Of a stretch of DNA of 64,000 nucleotides, positions 6,865 to 15,573 are shown piece by piece. A program made the translations under genes and the position numbers. Under the pieces are notes generated by a model. The model was not told the origin of the DNA. It saw only the letters and a program-made list of their open reading frames with translations, and searched no databases. This DNA comes from Agathobacter sp. Its GTDB lineage: Bacteria; Bacillota; Clostridia; Lachnospirales; Lachnospiraceae. The stretch is taken from assembly GCA_022769125.1 (NCBI GenBank), contig JALEKN010000036.1, positions 1-64,000 on the forward strand, given 5' to 3'. The stretch's first letter is position 1. Every line of letters begins with the position of its first letter.

Positions 6865-9279
6865 ATGAAACGAAGAAAACATTTGGCAGTTTTTCTGGCA
6901 TGCGTCATGCTTATCTCTCTCTTGGTTGCCGCTTGTGGCAAGACAGAAGAGACGGACAAGGATTCGACCCAGGTGTCAGAGACAACAGAGGCGCCGGACA
7001 CACAGGAAACAGACACACAGCAGGATACAGCTGATGTACAGCCTGATGTGACAGAAAAGCCGGAGGGGAATTTCATTGAGCTTGCTCTGAACGTCTATTA
7101 CAATGACAGTGATTCTGGTTATTACAGCAATGAAGCTGGGCCTTCTATCTACGTGACAGAGGAAGGGCAGTATACAGTTTCTTTCGACTGTGAGACAGAC
7201 TTGTCTTCGGATGCAGCATCTAAGGGCGTCCGTTATCTCAATAACCTGACCGCAGTATATATTCTGGATATGGGGGCTGCAAACGGCGAGCAGTCACCGC
7301 TGAAGGGCGCACAGATCAAATACGATGCGATTGAAGTTGACGGAACAGCGCTTACCATTACACAGACAGAACCAAAGAGTGCATTTAAGTCCTCCGGACT
7401 TTTTGACACCAACGACCCGATCAACGCATGGGATGGCTCTTATGTGGAAGAGGTATCAGCTTCTTCTGATCATGTAGCCAACTTTACAACAGTAGAGAAT
7501 CCGACAAAGATTTCAGTTACATTTACATTGTCTGATCTTGACTGGACCGGAAGTGAGGAGTCTGCAAATACAGATGCGGTTGGAAGCAATTACAAGAATA
7601 CAGCAGTATTCAGCGATATTGATTTCACCAATATGGATGCGCTGACCCTCAGCAAATATCTTGGAAACGGAATCAACCTTGGAAATACCATGGAAGCATA
7701 CGGACATGCGAACCTGGGAACCAATTCCAGCGTAAGCAATTACGAGACCTATTGGGGACAACCGGTTACTACTGCTGAGATGATCCAGGGAATGAAGAAC
7801 TGCGGATTTGATACACTTCGTATCCCGGTGGCATGGACCAACATGATGGATTATGAATCCGGGGATTACACGATCAATACCGCATATCTGGACCGTGTGG
7901 AAGAAATTGTAAATTACGCCCTTGATGCTGAAATGTTTGTCGTATTAAATGACCATTGGGACGGCGGCTGGTGGGCAATGTTCGGATCCTCCGATGCGAC
8001 CTCAGCGCAGAACGCATTTACCATGTACGAGACTATGTGGTCACAGATTGCGGACCGTTTCAAGGACTACTCTGACATGCTGATCTTTGAGTCTGCCAAC
8101 GAGGAGCTTGGTGATGGCTTAAATGATAATGCAGATTGGCCGGATTCCGGCAAGCTTACGCAGGACGAGTGCTATGCGCTCACCAACGAGATCAACCAGC
8201 ACTTTGTTGACCTGATCCGGTCAACCGGTGGCAACAATGATGACAGATTCCTTTTGATCGCCGGATACAATACAGACTTTGACATGACTGTGGATGATCG
8301 TTTCTGCATGCCGACCGACAGTGCCAACGGAAAGTTATTTGTTTCTGTTCATTACTATACACCGTGGAATTACTGTGGTGCCGAGACAGATGCCCGCTGG
8401 GGAATCAAAGATGATTATGCACTTATGGATACACAGTTTGCAAAACTCACCAAGTTCACAGATGCAGGATATGGTGTGATCATCGGAGAATACGGTGCAC
8501 TTCCTGTTTATGATTCTGCGACCGGAACAAGCACTGCAAAGCAGAACACAACAGAGTTCACAAAGCATCTGCTGGATCTGAGTGATATCTACAATTACTG
8601 TCCGCTTCTGTGGTCAACCAATGACTCATACAAGAAAGCAACCCAGACCATGTTAATTGACAGTCTGACTGAGCTCTTTACCTCAAGATGCTATGCTGAG
8701 GAGACTGTTGCAGGAGATGACTATCTTAACCAGGTACAGGCTTCCATGGATGAGGATGAAGCAAACGCAATCGATATGTGGGAGGATGTCACAACCTACG
8801 AACCTGGCACTCCGGTTGCATGGATCATGTGGAATGGCGGAGCCGGAACCTATTCCGTTGGTGATACTTATAATCCTGCAGATAACACTGCGGGAATTAC
8901 AGCGCATGATGTTGTCGTAGATGGCGCAGGGGAGTACACAGTAAGCCTTGACTTCGCAGGCGGCAATACAGGTGTAACTTTTGCGGCACTTGCCATCGCA
9001 GATGCAGAGGTTCTTTATCCGGGCTGTATCATCGACATTAAGGAGATCACCTATGACGGCAATCCGGTACAGCTTCAGAAGCTTGCATATACAAGCTCAG
9101 ATGATGGAATCTGCACCAGGGTCAATCTCTATAACGAGTGGGTAAAGGAACTTCCGGATGACGCAAGAAATAAATCCGGTATGCTTGGAATGGCAGGTCC
9201 TTGCATTCTCGACAAAACAGAAATCAATGATATCAAAAATATTACAATCACATTTGAACTGATCGTTCCGGAAGAATAG
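6865..9279 (+). CDS. Secreted GH5-family glycoside hydrolase lipoprotein (endoglucanase-like)
   Basis: 804 residues from ATG 6865, chosen because AAGGAG lies 8 bases upstream and because the protein then begins with a lipoprotein signal (KRRK, hydrophobic core, lipobox LVAAC); longer in-frame starts would bury the signal. After a Thr/Glu-rich linker there is a beta-rich module (residues of roughly 70-230). A GH5 TIM barrel follows from about 250: GNGINLGNTMEA, FDTLRIPVAW, LNDHWDGGWW, acid/base E413 in SANEE and nucleophile E542 in IGEYGA. A C-terminal beta-sandwich, probably a carbohydrate-binding module, spans about 640-804. It likely cleaves beta-1,4-glucans or a related hemicellulose at the cell surface. 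The substrate is inferred from family only. Monocistronic: a terminator precedes and follows it. Confidence 0.9.
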   Translation: MKRRKHLAVFLACVMLISLLVAACGKTEETDKDSTQVSETTEAPDTQETDTQQDTADVQPDVTEKPEGNFIELALNVYYNDSDSGYYSNEAGPSIYVTEEGQYTVSFDCETDLSSDAASKGVRYLNNLTAVYILDMGAANGEQSPLKGAQIKYDAIEVDGTALTITQTEPKSAFKSSGLFDTNDPINAWDGSYVEEVSASSDHVANFTTVENPTKISVTFTLSDLDWTGSEESANTDAVGSNYKNTAVFSDIDFTNMDALTLSKYLGNGINLGNTMEAYGHANLGTNSSVSNYETYWGQPVTTAEMIQGMKNCGFDTLRIPVAWTNMMDYESGDYTINTAYLDRVEEIVNYALDAEMFVVLNDHWDGGWWAMFGSSDATSAQNAFTMYETMWSQIADRFKDYSDMLIFESANEELGDGLNDNADWPDSGKLTQDECYALTNEINQHFVDLIRSTGGNNDDRFLLIAGYNTDFDMTVDDRFCMPTDSANGKLFVSVHYYTPWNYCGAETDARWGIKDDYALMDTQFAKLTKFTDAGYGVIIGEYGALPVYDSATGTSTAKQNTTEFTKHLLDLSDIYNYCPLLWSTNDSYKKATQTMLIDSLTELFTSRCYAEETVAGDDYLNQVQASMDEDEANAIDMWEDVTTYEPGTPVAWIMWNGGAGTYSVGDTYNPADNTAGITAHDVVVDGAGEYTVSLDFAGGNTGVTFAALAIADAEVLYPGCIIDIKEITYDGNPVQLQKLAYTSSDDGICTRVNLYNEWVKELPDDARNKSGMLGMAGPCILDKTEINDIKNITITFELIVPEE

Positions 9280-9293
9280 TATGGACAATATAG

Positions 9294-9328
9294 TGGCTGT
9301 GTGCATATAAGAGCACACAGCCATTTTA
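9294..9328 (+). terminator. Terminator after the GH5 gene
   Basis: Perfect 11-bp stem TGGCTGTGTGC/GCACACAGCCA with a 7-nt loop, followed by TTTTATG. Confidence 0.85.
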
Positions 9329-9366
9329 TGTTTGGAAACCTTTTTCGCACTTTTTGAGGTACATTG

Positions 9367-9395
9367 TTGACAGCGGTCTGATTCATTCGTAAGAT
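9367..9395 (+). promoter_or_regulatory. Promoter of the nifH-like/hyp/hyd cluster
   Basis: Consensus -35 TTGACA (9367-9372), exactly 17 nt, then -10 TAAGAT (9390-9395). The predicted start near 9402 leaves a leader of about 290 nt before the NifH-like start codon. It is the best promoter match upstream of the cluster, and no comparable one was noticed within it. Confidence 0.7.
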
Positions 9396-9401
9396 GAAAG
9401 A

Positions 9402-9694
9402 ATAATAGTAACGATTCAGTACAGAAATATGCGGTACGGAACAGTTACGAACAATACATGTAATGTATGCTGACCGGGCAAGCGGAGGCTTAACCGGAAA
9501 GCGTCGGATCATTCATACAGTAAGTACGATTCTATGACTGCGAGGTTTTTCCGAACGGAAACAGAAGGACTAAGGGACTCTTCTGCCTTGTGGTGGGAGA
9601 GCTTTTGTTTTATATAAAGCAAAAATGCACCTCACTTCTGACCGGAAATCCAGACACTATATACATTGCACAAAAGGGAAAGAAGGTATAACAC
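9402..9694 (+). ncRNA. Long structured 5' leader of the nifH-like cluster (candidate regulatory RNA)
   Basis: No open reading frame of note fills this stretch. Several hairpins can be drawn: GTAAC/GTTAC enclosing GTAC/GTAC (9408-9448); ATACAT/ATGTAT (9454-9468); CCGG/CCGG enclosing a purine-rich loop (9474-9497); CAGAAG/CTTCTG with the loop GACTAAGGGACT (9562-9585); and an A/T-rich hairpin near 9603-9625. A long leader before a metallocofactor operon suggests a riboswitch or attenuator. I could not match it to any class I know, and folding was done by eye. Confidence 0.45.
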
Positions 9695-10462
9695 ATGTTA
9701 AAAATTGCGATATACGGTAAAGGCGGAATCGGAAAATCAACGGTTACAAGCAATCTGGCTGCGGCATTTGCCTCTTTGGGAAAACGGGTCATACAGATTG
9801 GATGTGATCCGAAAGCAGATTCCACGATAAATCTGTTACATGGGGTTGCAGTGCAGCCGGTTATGACATACCTGAGAGAAAATGATGAAGATCCGACCGA
9901 TTATAAGGAGATCTCAAAGGAGGGATTCGGAGGGGTTCTTTGCATCGAGACAGGTGGGCCGACACCGGGACTTGGATGTGCCGGAAGAGGTATCATTGCG
10001 ACTTTCCAGCTTTTGGAGGATTTGGAGTTATTTGAGAAATGGAAACCGGATGTAGTGCTTTATGATGTCCTTGGGGATGTTGTATGTGGCGGGTTTGCCG
10101 CGCCAATCCGTGAGGGCTATGCCGAAAAAGTCCTAATCGTTACATCCGGAGAGAAGATGGCACTGTACGCGGCAGGAAATATTCATGCGGCAGTAAAGAA
10201 CTTTGAAGACCGCGGATATGCGAGCGTGTATGGAATTGTGCTCAATCACCGGAATGTAGAACATGAAAAGGAAAAGGTAGAGAATTTTGCAAAAGAAAGA
10301 GGTCTTCGAATCGTTGGCGAGATTCCAAGGAGCAATGAGATCAACCGCTATGAAGATGAAGGAAAGACCGTCATTGAAGCAGATGCCACACTTCCTGTCA
10401 GCAAATGCTTTTTGCAGTTGGCAGAGCAGCTGCTTGCTGAGAACAGTTGTATACAGATTTGA
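9695..10462 (+). CDS. NifH/BchL/CfbC-family [4Fe-4S] ATPase (nitrogenase reductase-like)
   Basis: 255 residues, a little shorter than NifH (about 275). The P-loop GKGGIGKST is at residues 8-16, GCDPKADST at 36-44, and the two cysteines that bridge the [4Fe-4S] cluster in NifH homodimers are at C95 (GLGCAGRG) and C131 ([14 protein letters not shown]). R98 matches the ADP-ribosylatable arginine of NifH. In this family an ATP-driven homodimer passes low-potential electrons to a component-1-like partner, and the next genes supply such partners. It opens a cluster with hyp and hyd maturases rather than nif, bch or cfb genes, so its electron acceptor is a new type of complex or assembly scaffold. 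Family is certain; role is inferred. Confidence 0.93.
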   Translation: MLKIAIYGKGGIGKSTVTSNLAAAFASLGKRVIQIGCDPKADSTINLLHGVAVQPVMTYLRENDEDPTDYKEISKEGFGGVLCIETGGPTPGLGCAGRGIIATFQLLEDLELFEKWKPDVVLYDVLGDVVCGGFAAPIREGYAEKVLIVTSGEKMALYAAGNIHAAVKNFEDRGYASVYGIVLNHRNVEHEKEKVENFAKERGLRIVGEIPRSNEINRYEDEGKTVIEADATLPVSKCFLQLAEQLLAENSCIQI

Positions 10463-10495
10463 TACATGATAGAAAAAAGATTTGGAGTTTGATAG

Positions 10496-11839
10496 ATGTC
10501 AGAAAAGAAATGTGCGGTATATTATACCGCTGAAGAATTGACAGAACGTGGAAAAGAGAATATTCCGACCGAATTTGTCTCGGCAGATCATCTGATCTAC
10601 AGCTCTCCGGCAACGCTGGCTTTTAACTCACCGGGGGCAGAAGGCTTCGGAGTAAAGCGTGCGGGTCTTGCAGTCCCGGAATCGGTCATGCTGATTGTTT
10701 CTCCGGGGTGCTGTGGAAGAAATACTTCTCTGATCAGCAAAATACCGGAATACAACAACCGCTTTTTCTATCTGACGATGGATGAGACGGATATTATCAC
10801 AGGACGGCATTTAAAGAAGATTCCGCAGGCAGTCCGGGAGATTGTGGATTTTTTGGATAAAAAGCCATCTGTTGTGATGATCTGCATTACCTGTGTGGAC
10901 GCATTGCTTGGAACCGATATGGAGCGCGTTTGCAAAAAGGCAGAGGAAGAAACCCAAATACAGGTACGGCCGTGTTACATGTATGCGCTGACCAGGGAAG
11001 GGCGCAAGCCACCGATGGTGCATGTCAGACAGTCCATTTATTCACTGCTGGCACCGGCGAAAAGAAATCCGGCTGCAGTAGATATATTAGGCTTTTTTGC
11101 ACCGTTGGATGATACTTCCGAAATATATGCCATCTTACACGCGCTGGGTGTAAAAAAGACGATGGAAATCTCACGGATGAAGACCTACGAAGAGTATCTG
11201 CATATGTCGGAGGCCAATTTTGCATTGGTGCTGAACCCTGAGGCAAGATTTGCAGCCAGGGATTTTGAGGAAAGACTTTCCGTTCCTTCCATTGAGCTTA
11301 CAAGATTTTACGATATCGACCGCATCCAAAAACAGTATGCAGCACTTGGAAAAGCAATTGGCAGAAGGATCGATGATACTGCTTATTATCAAAAAGCAAA
11401 GGATTCTGTAGAGCAGTTTTATAAGAAGTTCGGGCCGGTGGCATTTTCAGTAGGAGAATGCTTAAATGCTGACCCATTTGAACTTTCGCTTGCGCTTTTA
11501 CGATACGGACATGTCGTACCGGAGATTTTTGGAACGATCACGGCGGAGAATTTTGTATACATAAAGCATATTGCACAGATCAGTCCGGATACGAGGGTAT
11601 ATTCTAATTTGCATCCTTCCATGATTTTCTATGAGGAAAACGCAAAAATGGAGGAAGAGAAAAAAAGGAATTTTGTTTCGCTTGGAAAAGATGCAGGCTA
11701 TTACCATGAGAGCAAACCGAATCTTGCATGGAACTCGGATGTGCAGCCATACGGCTATCAGGCTGTAGAAGCACTTTTCGGAGCTTTATACGAACTACTT
11801 GACGAGAGGGATGACGGCGGCCGGGAGGAAAGATCATGA
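10496..11839 (+). CDS. Nitrogenase component 1-like protein, pair A, large subunit
   Basis: 447 residues with the layout of NifD/E/K/N-superfamily proteins. C72-C73 (SPGCCGRN) occupy the first P-cluster-type cysteine position. MDETDIITGRHLKKI corresponds to the ExDxVxG motif, and C130/C133 (ICITCVDALLGTD) to the TC..LIGDD motif. The C-terminal part contains SLGKDAGYYHESKPN and a helical end. ATG 10496 follows GGAG at 10484-10487. The gene overlaps its partner by 4 nt (ATGA), so the two are likely made in equal amounts and form a heterodimer or heterotetramer served by the NifH-like protein. I cannot see the Cys/His ligand set of FeMo-co. The substrate or bound cofactor is unknown. Confidence 0.85.
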   Translation: MSEKKCAVYYTAEELTERGKENIPTEFVSADHLIYSSPATLAFNSPGAEGFGVKRAGLAVPESVMLIVSPGCCGRNTSLISKIPEYNNRFFYLTMDETDIITGRHLKKIPQAVREIVDFLDKKPSVVMICITCVDALLGTDMERVCKKAEEETQIQVRPCYMYALTREGRKPPMVHVRQSIYSLLAPAKRNPAAVDILGFFAPLDDTSEIYAILHALGVKKTMEISRMKTYEEYLHMSEANFALVLNPEARFAARDFEERLSVPSIELTRFYDIDRIQKQYAALGKAIGRRIDDTAYYQKAKDSVEQFYKKFGPVAFSVGECLNADPFELSLALLRYGHVVPEIFGTITAENFVYIKHIAQISPDTRVYSNLHPSMIFYEENAKMEEEKKRNFVSLGKDAGYYHESKPNLAWNSDVQPYGYQAVEALFGALYELLDERDDGGREERS

Positions 11840-12882
11840 AGGGACTCTTTAAATATCTGACACCATTTGCACCAGATCAGTCAGGCGTAGTATCAGTGCT
11901 TTATGAATTTGGAGGGCTGCTTGTAATTTGTGATGCGGGCGGCTGCGCGGGAAATATCTGTGGCTTTGACGAGCCGCGTTGGAGCACTGCAAAGAGTGCT
12001 ATTTTCAGCGCAGGACTTCGGGATATGGACGCGATCATGGGACGGGATGAGCGTCTCGTGAAGAAATTGGCACTTGCAGCAGAGCAGATATCCGGCAATT
12101 TTGCAGCCGTGATTGGTACGCCGGTGCCGGCTGTCATTGCAACGGATTATCACGCGCTTGCAGGAATGATAAAACGCAAGGTCAAACTTCCGGTCATTGC
12201 AATCAGTACAACCGGAATGTCGTATTATGACAAAGGGGCCGAGGCTGCATATCTGGAACTTGTGAGGCAATTCTGCGCGAAAAAGCAAAAAACAAAAAAT
12301 GACCGGATTGGTGTGTTCGGTGCAAATCCACTAGATATGGGCGACCTTATGGCGGCGGAGAAGCTGCAACGGTATTATGACACTATATCTGCCGGATGCA
12401 ATCTGGTCTGCTACGGAATGGGAGCAGGGCTTACAGAGCTTGCCGAAGCCTCTGACGTTCAAAAGAATCTGGTTGTTGCGCCGTCCGGATTAAGGGCAGC
12501 CCGGTATCTTGAAGAAATGTATAATATTCCATACGAAATTGCCAATCCACTTGCAATCGATTGTCTTTGGGATATTGATTACACGGGAAAGCGCGTGCTG
12601 ATCATTCATCAGCAGGTCAGTGCGTATACGCTGCGTAAGGAGTTAAAGCGTCGCAATGCGGCAGAGATTGTTGCGGCAAATTTCTTTATGCAGATACCGG
12701 AATTGGCAGAGGAACAGGATATCCGCCTGACAGAGGAGGAACAGTGTGAAGCACTTTTAAACGGCAACAAATTTGACATTGTTATTGCAGACGCTGTTTT
12801 TAAGAAGATGGCGAAAAATTTTTCCGGTATTTTTATGGAATACCCACAGTTTGCAGTTTCGGGAAAGCTGGTTGAAGCATGA
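11836..12882 (+). CDS. Nitrogenase component 1-like protein, pair A, small subunit
   Basis: 348 residues. The N-terminal pattern APDQSGVVSVLYEFGG, then LLVICDAGGCAGN and DEPRW, followed by SAGLRDMDAIMGRDERL, matches the start of component-1 subunits. C37 is the likely cluster ligand, with extra cysteines at C32 and C42. The position of the second cluster cysteine in the larger subunits reads GTPVPAVIATD here, without cysteine. The same arrangement is found in the 19324-20520 protein, to which it is plainly paralogous. Overlaps of 4 nt at both ends (with the large subunit and hypF) show tight translational coupling. Family is clear from motifs; function is unknown. Confidence 0.83.
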   Translation: MKGLFKYLTPFAPDQSGVVSVLYEFGGLLVICDAGGCAGNICGFDEPRWSTAKSAIFSAGLRDMDAIMGRDERLVKKLALAAEQISGNFAAVIGTPVPAVIATDYHALAGMIKRKVKLPVIAISTTGMSYYDKGAEAAYLELVRQFCAKKQKTKNDRIGVFGANPLDMGDLMAAEKLQRYYDTISAGCNLVCYGMGAGLTELAEASDVQKNLVVAPSGLRAARYLEEMYNIPYEIANPLAIDCLWDIDYTGKRVLIIHQQVSAYTLRKELKRRNAAEIVAANFFMQIPELAEEQDIRLTEEEQCEALLNGNKFDIVIADAVFKKMAKNFSGIFMEYPQFAVSGKLVEA

Positions 12883-15221
12883 TGCAGTATACAACCCAGG
12901 AGATAAAAGTATATGGAATTGTGCAGGGAGTGGGATTTCGGCCAACGGTAAGCAGGCATGCTGCATGCTGTGGAATTTACGGATATGTGTGCAATAAGGG
13001 ACCATATGTGCAGATTCTTGCACAGGGGGATGAAGGAGCAGTTTCGGATTTTGTGGCGAAAATTGAGAAGGAACCGCCGGATCGTGCGGTTATCCTGAAA
13101 ATTGACGCAGTACCGGTGGAATCCAGTGTTTCCTATGATTCGTTTGAAATAGTAGAAAGCGAAAAAGAAACAGGGGAAATATTTATTCCGCCTGATATTG
13201 CAATCTGCGAGGAATGCAAAAGAGAGCTTTATGACAAAACAGATCGCAGGTATCTGCATCCGTTCATCAACTGCACCTGCTGTGGGCCGAGGCTTACCAT
13301 ATTAGATTCACTCCCTTACGATAGGGAGCGAACCAGCATGAAGTCATTTGAAATGTGTCCATCCTGTAGGAATGAATATTACGATCCCAAAAGCCGGAGA
13401 TATGATGCGCAGCCTGTCTGCTGCAATGAATGCGGACCAAGGGTGTATCTGATTGGAAGACCGGAGCATGATCAGGCAGCGATACGTTATGCAAGACAAG
13501 TGCTGCATGACGGTGGAATCATTGCAGTGAAAGGAATCGGAGGATTTCATCTGTGCTGTGATGCAAAGAATGCATCGGCGGTAGAACGACTTCGCAGGCA
13601 GAAGAACCGGCCGGCAAAACCATTTGCAGTTATGATGAGAGATATAGAAACGGTGGAGAGGGAGTGCCTGCTTACAAAAGAGCAGAGAGACATCCTATGT
13701 GGCCATCAAAAGCCAATCCTGCTTCTTGAAAAGAGAAAGAAGAGCAGCCTTAGCAGGGCGATTGCGCCGGGAAATCCGAAGGTAGGAGTGATGCTTCCGT
13801 ATGCGCCGATCCAGTTACTTCTATTTGATAATCAGGATGAAGTAAATGTCAGTGATACACTCGTGATGACCAGTGGAAATACATCCGGTGCTCCAATCTG
13901 CAGAGAGGATGCAGATGCACAGGCAGAGCTGATTTCTCTTTGTGATATGGTTCTCTCACATGACAGGGATATCCGGATGAGAGCGGACGATACCGTTATG
14001 GATATGTTTGAGGGAAGGGAATATATGATCCGCCGTTCCAGGGGATATGCGCCATTGCCACAGTTTGTCCAATCCAATGGAGAGCAGCATATACAAGTGA
14101 TTGCAATGGGCGGAGAATTAAAAAACTCTTTCTGCGTGGGAAAGGGAGACCTCTTTTATATGTCACCTTACATCGGGGATATGGAGGACATCCGGACTGT
14201 GGAAGCACATCGGGAAAGTGCCGCCCGTTTTCTGGATATGCTTGAGGTTAAGCCTCAAGCGGCTGTATGCGACCTCCACCCAAAATATAACACAACTGTT
14301 CTGGCAGAGGAGTACAAAATACCTATCATACGGGTACAGCACCATTATGCACATATTGTAAGCTGCATGGCAGAAAACAATTATAAAGATCCGGTAATCG
14401 GAGTGTCATTTGATGGAACCGGGTATGGCACGGATCATACAATATGGGGAGGGGAGCTGCTGCTGGCAGATACATGCAGCTTCAAACGTGCAGGCCATAT
14501 TGCTTCATTCATCCAGATAGGCGGAGACTTGTCTGCAAAGGAGGGATGGAGAATCGCGGTCTCTATGCTCTATGGTCTGTACAAGGATGAGACAAAAACT
14601 CTCGAGGCGGTCACTGCACTTGGACTTTGCACGGAGGCGGACGCGAAAATCCTGATCCGTATGTATGATCGAAAGATGAATGCGGTTACTTCCACAAGTG
14701 CAGGAAGATTGTTTGATGCAGTCAGTGCGGTACTTGGAATATGCAGTCATTCAACCTTTGAAGGAGAGGCATCCACAGCCTTGCAATTTGCAGCAGAAGC
14801 ATATGAAAAGCAGGTACCACGGGGAGAACGCCTGCGGTGGACGGAGGACAAAGCCATTCCTGCATCAGCTGAAAGCAGTGATGATTCCGGATTTGCTTTG
14901 CAGACGGACCGGCTTTTTGCATGGATTGTACAGATGAGACAGACCGGAGCGGATGCCAGTGCACTTGCCTTCGCATTTCATGAGGCTCTCTCTGAAATGA
15001 TTGCAGAGGCGTGCGTGGAGCTTCGCAGGCAGACGAAGCGCAATACCGTGGCATTAAGCGGTGGCGTTTTCCAGAATCTGCTGCTCCTTAAGTTATGCAG
15101 ATCACAGCTTCAGGCGTTAGATTTCGAGGTGCTGATCCATCATCTGATTCCACCCAATGATGGCGGTCTTGCCCTCGGACAGGCAGTCGTAGCACGAAAC
15201 ATCATTCAAAATACCAAATAG
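12879..15221 (+). CDS. hypF: HypF carbamoyltransferase (cyanide ligand synthesis)
   Basis: 780 residues, full length for HypF. Domains in order: acylphosphatase (VYGIVQGVGFRPTVSRH, R21 and N39); zinc fingers with four CxxC motifs (CEEC, CTCC, CPSC, CNEC, residues of roughly 110-190); a YrdC/Sua5-like carbamoyl-AMP domain (AVKGIGGFHLCCDAKN, then RRQKNRPAKPFAVM); and a Kae1-like domain with HHYAHIVSCMAEN near 487 and VSFDGTGYGTD. HypF moves the carbamoyl group of carbamoyl phosphate to the C-terminal cysteine of HypE for dehydration to a thiocyanate. All catalytic parts look intact. It is coupled by overlap to the component-1-like pair, which ties cyanide chemistry to that pair. No [NiFe]-hydrogenase gene is present in the window. 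Confidence 0.96.
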   Translation: MMQYTTQEIKVYGIVQGVGFRPTVSRHAACCGIYGYVCNKGPYVQILAQGDEGAVSDFVAKIEKEPPDRAVILKIDAVPVESSVSYDSFEIVESEKETGEIFIPPDIAICEECKRELYDKTDRRYLHPFINCTCCGPRLTILDSLPYDRERTSMKSFEMCPSCRNEYYDPKSRRYDAQPVCCNECGPRVYLIGRPEHDQAAIRYARQVLHDGGIIAVKGIGGFHLCCDAKNASAVERLRRQKNRPAKPFAVMMRDIETVERECLLTKEQRDILCGHQKPILLLEKRKKSSLSRAIAPGNPKVGVMLPYAPIQLLLFDNQDEVNVSDTLVMTSGNTSGAPICREDADAQAELISLCDMVLSHDRDIRMRADDTVMDMFEGREYMIRRSRGYAPLPQFVQSNGEQHIQVIAMGGELKNSFCVGKGDLFYMSPYIGDMEDIRTVEAHRESAARFLDMLEVKPQAAVCDLHPKYNTTVLAEEYKIPIIRVQHHYAHIVSCMAENNYKDPVIGVSFDGTGYGTDHTIWGGELLLADTCSFKRAGHIASFIQIGGDLSAKEGWRIAVSMLYGLYKDETKTLEAVTALGLCTEADAKILIRMYDRKMNAVTSTSAGRLFDAVSAVLGICSHSTFEGEASTALQFAAEAYEKQVPRGERLRWTEDKAIPASAESSDDSGFALQTDRLFAWIVQMRQTGADASALAFAFHEALSEMIAEACVELRRQTKRNTVALSGGVFQNLLLLKLCRSQLQALDFEVLIHHLIPPNDGGLALGQAVVARNIIQNTK

Positions 15222-15357
15222 ACAATCACGGTGCCAAAAGAGCATTCGGCACAGAGCATTTGGGCTTTTCAGGGAAGTACATCTTGAAGAAGATAAAAAT
15301 TGTGAGGCAGGATGCAGGAAAATTTGTGATGAAGATATGAGAACAGGAGGAAAGAGT

Positions 15358-15573
15358 ATGTGTGTAGGATTATCGGCAAGAGTTGTAAAGATTGATAAGA
15401 AGACGGCGGTGGTAGATGCATCCGGTGCAAAGAGGGAGGTATCGGTATCACTGCTGGATGAACTGGAACCGGGAGATTATGTGATGGTGCATGCAGGAAT
15501 TGCGATTGCAAAGATCACCGATGAGGATGACAGTGAATCAGATGCCGTCATGGACGAGCTGCTGTCTGAGTAG
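15358..15573 (+). CDS. hypC: HypC-family Fe(CN)2CO scaffold chaperone
   Basis: 71 residues. ATG 15358 is chosen over the upstream in-frame ATG 15337 because AGGAGG precedes it and because HypC needs cysteine at position 2 (MCVGLSARVV). That cysteine binds the iron carrying CN and CO. The body (AVVDASGAKREVSVSLLDE, then GDYVMVHAGIAIAKI) fits the HypC/HupF family. The usual proline of the MClaiPgkV start is missing. The acidic tail is common in the family. HypC works with HypD and hands the Fe(CN)2CO unit to the target apoprotein, so its partner choice here is of interest. A gap of 136 nt separates it from hypF; no clear promoter was found there. Confidence 0.93.
   Translation: MCVGLSARVVKIDKKTAVVDASGAKREVSVSLLDELEPGDYVMVHAGIAIAKITDEDDSESDAVMDELLSE

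Noticed and set aside
9402-9694. A cobalamin, molybdenum-cofactor, SAM or T-box riboswitch in the leader
   Set aside because: GGAAACA and AAGGGAC pieces recall the Moco motif but their order and the missing stems do not fit, and no T-box or cobalamin box was found. Kept only as an unknown structured leader.
9695-12882. Chlorophyll (BchLNB), F430 (CfbCD) or methylthio-alkane reductase (MarBHDK) systems
   Set aside because: None of the partner genes of those pathways is present, and two component-1 pairs with hypCDEF and hydEF do not fit any of them.
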